Of a stretch of DNA of 64,000 nucleotides, positions 25,892 through 32,607 are shown piece by piece. Within the stretch, counting starts at the first letter, position 1. Each line of letters opens with the position of its first letter. Position numbers and translations under genes: made by a program. The stretch covers positions 1 to 64,000 of the forward strand of contig CAZAXF010000009.1 in NCBI GenBank assembly GCA_964489055.1. Reading direction: 5' to 3'. The DNA comes from 66-474 sp964489055. GTDB lineage: Bacteria; Pseudomonadota; Gammaproteobacteria; Xanthomonadales; Rhodanobacteraceae. A model generated the notes under the pieces. The model ran no database searches. It was not told the origin of the DNA and saw only the letters and a program-made list of their open reading frames with translations.

Positions 25892-26395
25892 ATGCAGACG
25901 AAAAGAGACGATGACATTGGCGATGACTTCATCCGCAGGCAAGGGCCGGCGTATCTTGCGCATTTGCTCAGGCGGCTCTCGGACGAACTCGTTCGTGGCG
26001 CCGACGCCTGGTATCCGGAGGTGGGGGTAACCGCGCCGCCGCGCACCACGTCCACGTTGTTGGTGCTGGACCAACACGGGCCGCTGGGTGTTACCGAAAT
26101 CTCCGCGCTGCTTCGTCAATCACACCCCCTGGTCATCAACTGGATCAAACAGCTCAGGAAGCACGGATTCGTCGATACCCGCGTCGACAAGCACGACCGG
26201 CGCCGAACGGTTGTTGCGCTTTTACCCAAGGGAACCCGTGAGGTGCGGCGCCTCCGCAAGGCACTGGTCCGCATGGGAGAAGAGTCGCAGGCGCTGATGG
26301 ATGAAGCCGCTCCCGGGCTTTTTGATGCGTTGTGGCGAATGGAGCGAGCATGCCGGCGCGAGTCTTTCGCGGATCGCTTACGGAATGCAGTCTAA
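25892..26395 (+). CDS. MarR-family transcriptional regulator
   Basis: A 167-aa winged-helix protein. The central region carries the helix-turn-helix (LGVTEISALLRQSHPLVINW) and wing (GFVDTRVDKHDRRRTVVALLPKG) with the DxRRRTV pattern typical of MarR proteins. It should dimerise and repress transcription until a ligand binds. AGGGA lies 8 bases before the ATG at 25892. It is divergent from the secreted hydrolase, which together with the palindrome at 25822 suggests local regulation. Its stop marks the left border of the integron-like region. Confidence 0.88.
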   Translation: MQTKRDDDIGDDFIRRQGPAYLAHLLRRLSDELVRGADAWYPEVGVTAPPRTTSTLLVLDQHGPLGVTEISALLRQSHPLVINWIKQLRKHGFVDTRVDKHDRRRTVVALLPKGTREVRRLRKALVRMGEESQALMDEAAPGLFDALWRMERACRRESFADRLRNAV

Positions 26396-26665
26396 AAAGA
26401 CGGCTATGCGTTGATCGTCAGCGATCCTTCCCGGCAGCGAATGTCGCGACCGCCGCTACGGGTCGATAGCGCGGGGCGCTCACGGCCATGAGCCGCCACA
26501 CACTCGGGTCCAGCGAAGGTCCGCTTACAATTCACATCGTCAACTTGACGCGAACGTCACAAGATCGCGAACTCATGAAAATCATCGATTACGAAACGAC
26601 TAGGTTACAGAACGCCGCAGACGAGTCCGACGAGAGCTGATCAGCTGTGCACTTCAAACTTGATG
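26396..26665. other. non-coding left flank of the integron remnant
   Basis: I find no gene and no convincing second attC here, although one would be expected after the MAPEG cassette. GCTGATCAGC (26635-26644) is a short palindrome. The cassette end may have been deleted or has drifted beyond recognition. Confidence 0.4.
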
Positions 26666-27073
26666 CTACGACTCGCCCCCGAATCCGGCTACAGCGAATA
26701 GACCTAGCACACAGGCGAGACTTACGAACTGCGCTGTCGAGCGCAATGTGGCTTTGTCGTTCAGATAAAACGCTAGATACGCTACACGGGCCAACACCCA
26801 GACTACCGCCAAAGCGTCTATTGGGGTCTGTGGGGCATGCACAAGGTGGGCGACGATGACTGCTGCGGCAAAGCCGGGGAGCGACTCGAAAGAATTGAGC
26901 TGGGCGCCCCAAGCTCGTTTGGCCACGCCTTGGATGATATTCGGGAAGTCGCGTGGACTATTGTTGTCGCGTATTCTACGACCGTCGGCACCTCTGCTTC
27001 GGTTTACAGCAATGCCAAAACAGATATATGGCATCAAAACTGCGACCAGGATGCACCATAACGCTATTGTCAT
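26666..27073 (-). CDS. MAPEG-family membrane protein (integron cassette gene)
   Basis: The protein is 135 aa with four membrane helices. The second half of the first loop holds the MAPEG pattern (RAWGAQLNSFESLPGFAAAV) and VLARVAYLAFYLNDKATLRS matches the later helix of eicosanoid/glutathione-metabolism proteins. The bacterial function is unknown. Codon use is visibly more AT-rich than in neighbouring genes. It reads leftwards, away from the broken integrase, and begins 33 bases after an attC site, so it fits the second cassette of a small array. Confidence 0.78.
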   Translation of the reverse strand: MTIALWCILVAVLMPYICFGIAVNRSRGADGRRIRDNNSPRDFPNIIQGVAKRAWGAQLNSFESLPGFAAAVIVAHLVHAPQTPIDALAVVWVLARVAYLAFYLNDKATLRSTAQFVSLACVLGLFAVAGFGGES

Positions 27074-27099
27074 CGTCTCTCTCCTGTGTCCCTACCGAG

Positions 27100-27156
27100 T
27101 TCTAACGCCCGAGGTAACCGGCGCAACCCGCGCAGCGGGTGAGCGTCCGGTTGACC
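27100..27156 (-). other. integron attC recombination site
   Basis: On the minus strand the site reads R'' GGTCAAC, L'' CCGGACGC, an inner hairpin ACCCGC-TGC-GCGGGT, L' GCGCCGG, then TTACCTCGGGC and R' GTTAGAA. R''/R' and L''/L' are mutually complementary, as in real attC sites. The stop codon of the CPBP gene (TAG) is inside R', and a second gene starts just after, which is the standard cassette junction. Confidence 0.72.
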
Positions 27157-27833
27157 GAATATTTACCTGCATTGTGTCCCAACTGTGCCCGCCGGTGGAC
27201 GGCTGCAGGCACGGCAAGGAAACCGGCCCCGTCTACGATGGCGTGCGCCAAGATGCAGAGCCAAAGATTGCGCGTGAACGCAAAGAGCAGCGTGAACACG
27301 ACCGCTGAGACGAAGACCGGCACCAAGTGAGCGAAGCCCCGCTTAAAGTGTGCTAGTGTGAACGCAACCACCGAAACAGCGCACGCCACCCATAGGCTCC
27401 CGAACAAAAACTGCCCGATGCCAACCGCGTAGGCGCGATACAGCACCTCCTCTGTAACTGCCGCCGTAATTACGATAAAGCACCGGTGCCCGAACGGCAG
27501 ACTGAAAAGCGCCTGGTACCGCGCTGACTGACTTTGGGAGTGCAAGCCGAGCCTCTGCCGGATGTACAGGGAAATTCCTGGCGCCCCGAACATAACTGCT
27601 GCTGCAACTATGGCCCAACCGACGCCTCCCCACGTGGGCCACACGATCCCGAGATGCGCGCGCCGATCGCCGACTCTCGCAGCAGCGATGATAACCACAA
27701 TGATTGCCGCCGCCCACAGAGTGATGCGCGGAACAAGTGCCCACGGTTGGAAGTGCAGCCGCTTGAATGAAGCCAGCAGCAAAGGGCTTCCCGCGAGCGA
27801 CACCGCAACGCCAAAGAGTAGGAGTGCTGGCAT
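27102..27833 (-). CDS. CPBP-family intramembrane protease (integron cassette gene)
   Basis: The protein is 243 aa with about seven hydrophobic segments. The three conserved motifs of the CPBP (CaaX prenyl protease 2/bacteriocin-processing) family are present: TEEVLYRAY (EExxxR), FTLAHF (FxxxH) and HAIVDG (HxxxD). It should cleave peptides within the membrane; bacterial members act in bacteriocin self-immunity or prenyl-like processing, and the substrate here is unknown. The last about 25 residues (from NAGKYSVNRTLTRCAG) are encoded by the attC site and are probably not functional. It is the first cassette next to the integrase remnant, with atypical codon use. Confidence 0.83.
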   Translation of the reverse strand: MPALLLFGVAVSLAGSPLLLASFKRLHFQPWALVPRITLWAAAIIVVIIAAARVGDRRAHLGIVWPTWGGVGWAIVAAAVMFGAPGISLYIRQRLGLHSQSQSARYQALFSLPFGHRCFIVITAAVTEEVLYRAYAVGIGQFLFGSLWVACAVSVVAFTLAHFKRGFAHLVPVFVSAVVFTLLFAFTRNLWLCILAHAIVDGAGFLAVPAAVHRRAQLGHNAGKYSVNRTLTRCAGCAGYLGR

Positions 27834-27838
27834 TTGAA

Positions 27839-27889
27839 GGCTAACGCTACGTAGACCCCGAAACCGGGGTGTAGCACCGGATGTTCAGC
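27839..27889 (-). other. attC-like or attI-like site at cassette start
   Basis: On the minus strand GCTGAAC is followed by a hairpin ACCCCG-GTTT-CGGGGT and ends GCGTTAGCC, five bases before the CPBP start codon. The end matches a cassette core site (GTTAGCC), but L''/L' pairing is weaker than in the site at 27100. It may be attI joined to the cassette or the attC of a lost first cassette. Confidence 0.45.
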
Positions 27890-28005
27890 GTGCGGCACCG
27901 GCTTGTCAATCAGGAAATTCCTACACCGATCAAGGACACCGTCCTCTGGCCGCGGTGACGTGACCACCCCAAGATCCGGGTGCATATCTGACGAAGTGGG
28001 GTGCT

Positions 28006-28524
28006 ATGTCTTATCCACCCGGAGCCGAGGGTGTAATGGGCGCAGTCGCGCCAAGGGGATCACCGCGTCTGTTGGACGCCGTTCGTGCGCGTTTGCGGTT
28101 CAAACACTACAGCTTGGAGCAGGCCTATATTGGCTGGATTCGCCGGTTCATTCTGGCCAATGACAAGCGCCACCCGCGCGAGATGGGCGCGAGCGAGGTT
28201 GAGCGGTTTCTGTCCGACCTAGCCGAGCGCCGCGCGGTGACGGCCAGTACGCAAATCCAGGCGCTTTCCGCAATGCTGTTCCGGAGGCTCCAGTTGGTAG
28301 AACAGACGGCTCAAGCCGGCATTCTTGTCCACATCCCAGCGGCAATCAGTGCGGCACGTATCATTGCGACCCGAAAGCGGCCGGTCGCGAGCGTCCGCCA
28401 CGGGTCGGAAGGCGACCTTGGTGCGGCGCGGTCAGCCAGCGTCAGCAGGCTGGGCAACATGAGCAAGCTGGTTCGTACCAGCGAGGCGGCCAACCATCAC
28501 CAGCATCCGGGCAGGTATTGCTGA
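28006..28524 (+). pseudogene. intI: truncated integron integrase (intI remnant)
   Basis: Codons 21-91 match the N-terminal SAM-like domain of integron integrases: LLDAVRARLRFKHYSLEQAY, WIRRFILANDKRHPREM and VERFLSDLAERRAVTASTQ. Compared with the usual HYSLRTEQAY, two residues are missing. After about codon 92 (near 28280) the similarity stops, and the remaining 80 codons resemble nothing I know. The tyrosine-recombinase catalytic domain (RHRRY) is entirely absent. It faces away from the two cassettes on its left, the normal integron geometry. It cannot be an active recombinase. Confidence 0.75.
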
Positions 28525-28562
28525 AGCGCTGGCCAACAAATGCCAGCATACGCGCTGGCGGT

Positions 28563-28591
28563 TTGACGCGTTGCCGGCGCGGGCCTATATT
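28563..28591 (+). promoter_or_regulatory. near-consensus sigma-70 promoter
   Basis: TTGACG (28563-28568), a 17-base spacer and TATATT (28586-28591). The start site would be near 28598, giving a leader of about 210 bases before the repetitive protein at 28809. The leader shows no obvious long ORF. Confidence 0.55.
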
Positions 28592-28808
28592 CAAATCGAA
28601 CAAGTCCCGGCATCCAGAGCGCAATCGCGCTGCATGACCGTTCGATTCGACGGCTCGCCGGGTACCGCTGCTGATCGAACCCTTCCCTGGTCGGATTGTC
28701 CGGGGATTGACGCCCGGAATCCGACATCAATCAGGCATGCGGCCGTCGACTGCGCGGGCGCGGATGAAAATCATCCGTGCCTCGAATGCAATCGAGGAGT
28801 GACTGATC

Positions 28809-29642
28809 ATGAATACCCCAGAAGAAAACCGGAAAACCATCACCAAGTCGGTGTCGGACAACATCGTTGACGGTGTCAAGGGTGTGGGAGACGTGGCCGG
28901 TGCTTTGGTCGACGTGGTCAGTGGCACGCTGGTCAAGACCCTGCGTGGAACGTCCACGGTGGGGGCGGAACTGACCTCGACCATCTCGGCCACGGTGCTC
29001 GGCGCCGTGCGCGGGGCGTCCGAAGTCGGCGCCGGTGTCGGTGGCGTGGCCAAGGGCACGCTGATCGGCGTGCTGCAGGGCACCAGGGACGTTGGCGTCA
29101 GCGCGATCGACACCATCAGCACCACCTCCCGCACGCTGATCAAGAACACGGCGTCGGTGGGCGGCGATCTTGGCAAGGTGGCCGAGGGCGCCGTCTCGGG
29201 CGCGATCGTGGCATCCCGGGACGTGGGCGTGAACACCAGCGAAGCCGCGGCGACCGCTGCCGGCGCGATCATGGAAGGCGCCGGCAACATCGGGGCCAGA
29301 GCCGGCACGCTGGCAAAATCGACCCTGCTGGGCACGGTCAAGGGCAGCCAGGAAGTCGGCGGCGGCGCACTCGATGCCGTGGCCGCGACCACCAGCGCCG
29401 TGATCAAGGCGACCTCCACGACCGGAGGCGACCTGGGCGCGGCGGCGCGTGGCGCCATCGAAGGCGTGGTCGCGGGCGCGAAGGGTACCGGCGTGGATGC
29501 CAGCGAAGCCGCTTCGGCAGCGGCCACCGCGGCGGTCGAGGCCGCCGGAAAGATCAGCGCGGCCGCGGGCAAGGAGGTGCGCGACGCGGTGACCGGCACC
29601 ATCGCCGGGGTCAAGGTGGTCATCAAGGAACCGGCGAAGTAG
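28809..29642 (+). CDS. Ala/Gly/Thr/Val-rich internally repetitive protein
   Basis: A 277-aa hydrophilic, low-complexity protein with no signal peptide or transmembrane helix. It is built of imperfect units of roughly 30-35 residues that repeat patterns such as GAVRGASEVGAG, GVLQGTRDVGVS, GTVKGSQEVGGG and GAIVASRDVGVN, and helix-forming AAATAAGAIME / AASAAATAAVE. It ends in lysines (VKVVIKEPAK). The composition recalls LEA-like or phasin-like amphipathic proteins, but I cannot assign a family. GGAGTG lies 9 bases before the ATG, and the gene has its own strong promoter at 28563. It sits immediately beyond the integron remnant but has the host's high-GC codon use. Confidence 0.75.
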   Translation: MNTPEENRKTITKSVSDNIVDGVKGVGDVAGALVDVVSGTLVKTLRGTSTVGAELTSTISATVLGAVRGASEVGAGVGGVAKGTLIGVLQGTRDVGVSAIDTISTTSRTLIKNTASVGGDLGKVAEGAVSGAIVASRDVGVNTSEAAATAAGAIMEGAGNIGARAGTLAKSTLLGTVKGSQEVGGGALDAVAATTSAVIKATSTTGGDLGAAARGAIEGVVAGAKGTGVDASEAASAAATAAVEAAGKISAAAGKEVRDAVTGTIAGVKVVIKEPAK

Positions 29643-29662
29643 CTGTCCCGGGACTTCAGGTC

Positions 29663-30358
29663 TCAGTCGTTGCCGTCGGACGCGCGCATTTTCTGGCGCG
29701 TCGCGGGGTCCGCGCGCGCCACCAGCGCGCCGGTGCGCATCAGGCTGACGGTGTAGCGGCCGCCGTCGACCAGCGGCAGATAGGCGCCGCTGCCGTAGAC
29801 CGTGTCGACTTCGGGCAGCCAGCCAGGGTGTTTGCGGCTCAACCGGACGATGTCGAACGATCCGCCGCCACCCAGGCCGATCACGGTGTGCGGCGCGCTC
29901 ATCGCCTGCTGCGGGTCGTCGTAGCGTCCGGACAGGCGATCGAGCCGGTACAGCGGCGGCACCCCGGCCAGCAGCGCCGGCAGCTTCCACTTCACCACGA
30001 TCGCCTCCATGCGCCAGTCGTCGCCATCCAGCTTGAACTGGCGGGTGCCGCCGCCCGGCCGTGCCAGCGTGATGTCCCAGCGTTGCGGGGCGATGCGCCT
30101 TGCGCTGATGTCGGCCACGCGCGTTTCCTGTCCGAGCAGCCGGTAACCACGCAGCGCCGCGCCGGTGCCGGCCAGCAACAACGTCAGCGCGAGGCAAAGC
30201 AGAAGCACCAGCGCACGCCAACCCGCGGCAAGCCGGCGGCGGTCGCGCAGGTGGCGACGCAGCGCGAAGCCCTGCGTCAACGCGACCAGCAGGAACAGCG
30301 CCGCCAGCACCAGCAGCACCGTCATCGGCAATCGCAGCAGGGTGTTCCAGTCCATCAC
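29663..30358 (-). CDS. hypothetical two-helix membrane protein
   Basis: A protein of 231 aa with two N-terminal membrane segments (about residues 10-32 and 46-66), followed by an extracytoplasmic domain containing VVKWKLPALLAGVPPLYRLDRLSGRY. Similar proteins occur in xanthomonads, sometimes labelled as efflux pump proteins without support from the sequence. Function unknown. It converges on the repetitive protein gene with 20 bases between stops. An ATG one codon later is equally possible. Confidence 0.65.
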   Translation of the reverse strand: MMDWNTLLRLPMTVLLVLAALFLLVALTQGFALRRHLRDRRRLAAGWRALVLLLCLALTLLLAGTGAALRGYRLLGQETRVADISARRIAPQRWDITLARPGGGTRQFKLDGDDWRMEAIVVKWKLPALLAGVPPLYRLDRLSGRYDDPQQAMSAPHTVIGLGGGGSFDIVRLSRKHPGWLPEVDTVYGSGAYLPLVDGGRYTVSLMRTGALVARADPATRQKMRASDGND

Positions 30359-30413
30359 GGGATGGCACGCATGCGGGATTGTTCGCAGCGGCTTTCAGCG
30401 CTGGGCAAAAAGG

Positions 30414-30812
30414 CTATGGCCACAGGCCGAGGATCAATCCGATCAGTGAGAACTGCAGCGTGTGGTATCCGCCATCGATCGCGAACAGCCTGAAGCTGCG
30501 TCGTGCGAACAGGTAGTTGATCCCGAAACTCGATGCGACCCAGCACAGCCCTGCGGCAAATCCGGCGCCGAGCGCAAATGCGACCGGCGGACGAGGCCCC
30601 AGGAACATCGCGAACACGAACGCGGCGATCAGGCTGAGTACCAGCGAAAGCCCGAAGATGCGGGCCATGTTGCCGCGCTTGACCTCGTCGTCGCTCAGAC
30701 CGACCTCGCGTTGCCAGACCTTGCCGAACAGTACCGGCGAGTACCACAGCCCGCCGAGCACGAAAGCTGCAATCCCGGCCGCAATGATGGCCAGATGGTT
30801 GACTTCAGGCAT
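30414..30812 (-). CDS. DUF1761 membrane protein
   Basis: A 132-aa protein with four membrane helices. It matches DUF1761: the opening ends in GLWYSPVLFGKVWQREVGLS and the last helices contain FGINYLFARRSFRLFAIDGG. The role is unknown. It lies 55 bases upstream of the two-helix membrane protein on the same strand, so the two may be cotranscribed. Confidence 0.85.
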   Translation of the reverse strand: MPEVNHLAIIAAGIAAFVLGGLWYSPVLFGKVWQREVGLSDDEVKRGNMARIFGLSLVLSLIAAFVFAMFLGPRPPVAFALGAGFAAGLCWVASSFGINYLFARRSFRLFAIDGGYHTLQFSLIGLILGLWP

Positions 30813-30936
30813 CGCGTGTTCTCCTTCTTCGCGTGGACACGGCGCGGGTTCGGAAAAACCGGTTGTCTGTTCGCGACACTACCAGAAATCGGCATCTCCG
30901 GGACCGGTCTGCGTTGTGTGGCAAGCCCCCGAGCCA

Positions 30937-31156
30937 CCGTCATTCCGGACGCGGCGAAGCCGCGGTCCGGAATCTGCTTGTGGTTCGTCCCGCCGAGCGC
31001 GGACGATTTGCGCAGCAGATTGACTCACGCCATCCATGGCGCTCGCCCTTTGGGCCGCCTGCGGCGTTCGCGGTTGCAGTCCCCGGATCAAGTCCGGGGC
31101 AGGCTCTGCAACCGCAGTCGGCTTCCACGCTGCGCGCGGCCCCGGAATGACGGCTT
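30937..31156. repeat. repeat element bounded by CGTCATTCCGG inverted ends
   Basis: The left end CGTCATTCCGGACGCGGCGA and the right end CCCCGGAATGACG are inverted copies about 220 bases apart. Inside are CGCGGCGAAGCCGCG and CCCCGGATCAAGTCCGGGG hairpins. It carries no ORF I can support and forms the first part of the 627-base gene-free gap between DUF1761 and the next gene. Confidence 0.55.
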
Positions 31157-31207
31157 GGTAGAAGGTCGATACCAATCGGGACAAGGAGCGGCACAGGCCA
31201 GCCGGCC

Positions 31208-31349
31208 GCCTTCTCGCACCGCGGCAACACTCAGTCCGGTCGCACGAAGTGGCAGGTGTAGCCGTTCGGAATGCGTTCCAGGCAATCCTGCTGCCCGCGT
31301 CCGGCTTCCCGGAAGCCGCCTGCGGACGTGACTTCGGTGACGACCTTGC
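31208..31349 (-). pseudogene. msrA: fragment of methionine sulfoxide reductase A (C-terminal part)
   Basis: On the minus strand this reads GKVVTEV...LERIPNGYTCHFVRPD and then a TGA where the intact msrA of this window (35388-35933) has Trp (RSDWVLPR). Roughly 140 bases are recognisably the same as 35431-35579, with scattered substitutions. The catalytic GCFWG half is missing. It is a dead partial copy, probably left by duplication or gene replacement, lying among intergenic repeats. Confidence 0.8.
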
Positions 31350-31357
31350 CAACGCGG

Positions 31358-31400
31358 GGCCAGGTTCATCATCCTGGAAGCTGGAAGTGAACCTGACCCC
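31358..31400. repeat. REP-like inverted repeat GGGGnCAGGTTCA
   Basis: GGGGCCAGGTTCA (31358-31370) and TGAACCTGACCCC (31388-31400) flank 17 bases. The GGGGTCAGGTTCA motif is typical of REP elements moved by RAYT transposases. No RAYT gene is seen in this window. Confidence 0.55.
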
Positions 31401-31439
31401 GCCGCTGTCGTCGGAAGCGTCAGTCTGGACCCCCGCCGG

Positions 31440-32039
31440 TCAGCTCGGCGGCTGGTAGTACTCGCACGATGTCCGGGGGTTCCAGTTCGAAAACATGCCG
31501 TTTGGATTATCTTTCCACGCCCAGACGCGCAGGATGTACGTGGCCGGAAGCTGGAAGCGGTTTTCCGCTGGAATGAGTTGCATGTTTTGCCCCATCACGT
31601 CAGGCCCCACGCCAGGGTGAGTGCTGTTCCAGTCGTCGGCGAAGATGAAGTACTCGGCGGCGACCAGCCGCATCCGCCCGAACGGCAGCGGTTCGTATAT
31701 GAGGACCTCCGGCTTGGCCGGATCCACCATGTGGTTGTCCGCGTGGGCTCCCACCAGACCGAAGTTGACATAGTGCACCCCCGCCGTGCCGGCGTGGTCG
31801 CCACTGATGCAACCGCTGGCGAGGTCGTACCCTGCCGGACCTGCGTTCTCCACGTTCAGGTACGGCCGCGTTGCATCCCTGACGACACTGACCAGCCCCG
31901 TCGGTGGATAGAAGTTCCGCGTTTGCATCTGCGCGCGATTGTTGTCCGGTACCGGCGCGGCGATGCTGGCGGCTGCGATCGACAGGGCACCGATGGCAGC
32001 AACGATTGTGCGATAGGGATGTGTTGAGCGCTGCTTCAT
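31440..32039 (-). CDS. hypothetical secreted protein
   Basis: A 199-aa protein with a signal peptide (residues 1-28, ending ASIAAP). I do not recognise the family. The mature part is rich in aromatic residues and Asn, with two cysteines (LASGCISGDHAG and RTSCEYYQPPS) that could bridge, and the stretch VNFGLVGAHADNHMVDPAKP containing several His/Asp. The ATG at 32039 is preceded by GGAGAG at 5 bases. Single gene; a secreted or periplasmic location is the only firm inference. Confidence 0.62.
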   Translation of the reverse strand: MKQRSTHPYRTIVAAIGALSIAAASIAAPVPDNNRAQMQTRNFYPPTGLVSVVRDATRPYLNVENAGPAGYDLASGCISGDHAGTAGVHYVNFGLVGAHADNHMVDPAKPEVLIYEPLPFGRMRLVAAEYFIFADDWNSTHPGVGPDVMGQNMQLIPAENRFQLPATYILRVWAWKDNPNGMFSNWNPRTSCEYYQPPS

Positions 32040-32334
32040 GATGTCTCTCCATTGCGTTGTGTGTGGTATTGCCGGATCGGAAGTGGCATGCGGTGCCTGT
32101 GTTTGGCCACGTGATGCCGGATCGGGCGTCCGAAGCAGGCGACTGCATGGCGGCAACCCTGCTTCATGAGCCAGACTGCGCGTCGAAATCGCGACGTGTG
32201 AGTGACATGCGGCGGCGTCACGGTGAACTTGCCCGTTGGCGCACGAATTTCGCAACGACCGGGGTATAGTCGTTGCGTACTCGCGGCGCCGGCGTCGCGA
32301 GCGGCAAGGCGGGTGAACACGGAGGAGGTGCGAA

Positions 32335-32607
32335 ATGACTCAATACATCGTCGAACGGGAGATTCCGGGCATCGGCAAGATGAACGAGGAGGAGCGGCGC
32401 GAGGCGGTGCGCCGGTCGCTCGGGGTGCTCGAAGGGCTCGGCCCGGACATCACCTGGATCCACAGCTTCGTCACCGACGACAAGATCTATTGCATCTACA
32501 TGACGCCGGATGAGAGCCTGATTCGCGAACACGGCAAGCGTCTGGGCGTACCGGTGGATCGGGTCGCGGCGGTGCGCTGCCTGCTCGAGCCGGCGTTAGC
32601 GGACTGA
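32335..32607 (+). CDS. DUF4242 family protein
   Basis: A 90-aa ferredoxin-like alpha/beta protein of the DUF4242 family: it opens YIVEREIPGIGKM and contains WIHSFVTDDKIYCIYMTPDE. Family members are cytoplasmic and small; some are described as metal-binding, but the function is not established. GGAGGTG lies 5 bases before the ATG. Its last 12 bases overlap the end of the convergent STAND regulator gene. Confidence 0.85.
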   Translation: MTQYIVEREIPGIGKMNEEERREAVRRSLGVLEGLGPDITWIHSFVTDDKIYCIYMTPDESLIREHGKRLGVPVDRVAAVRCLLEPALAD

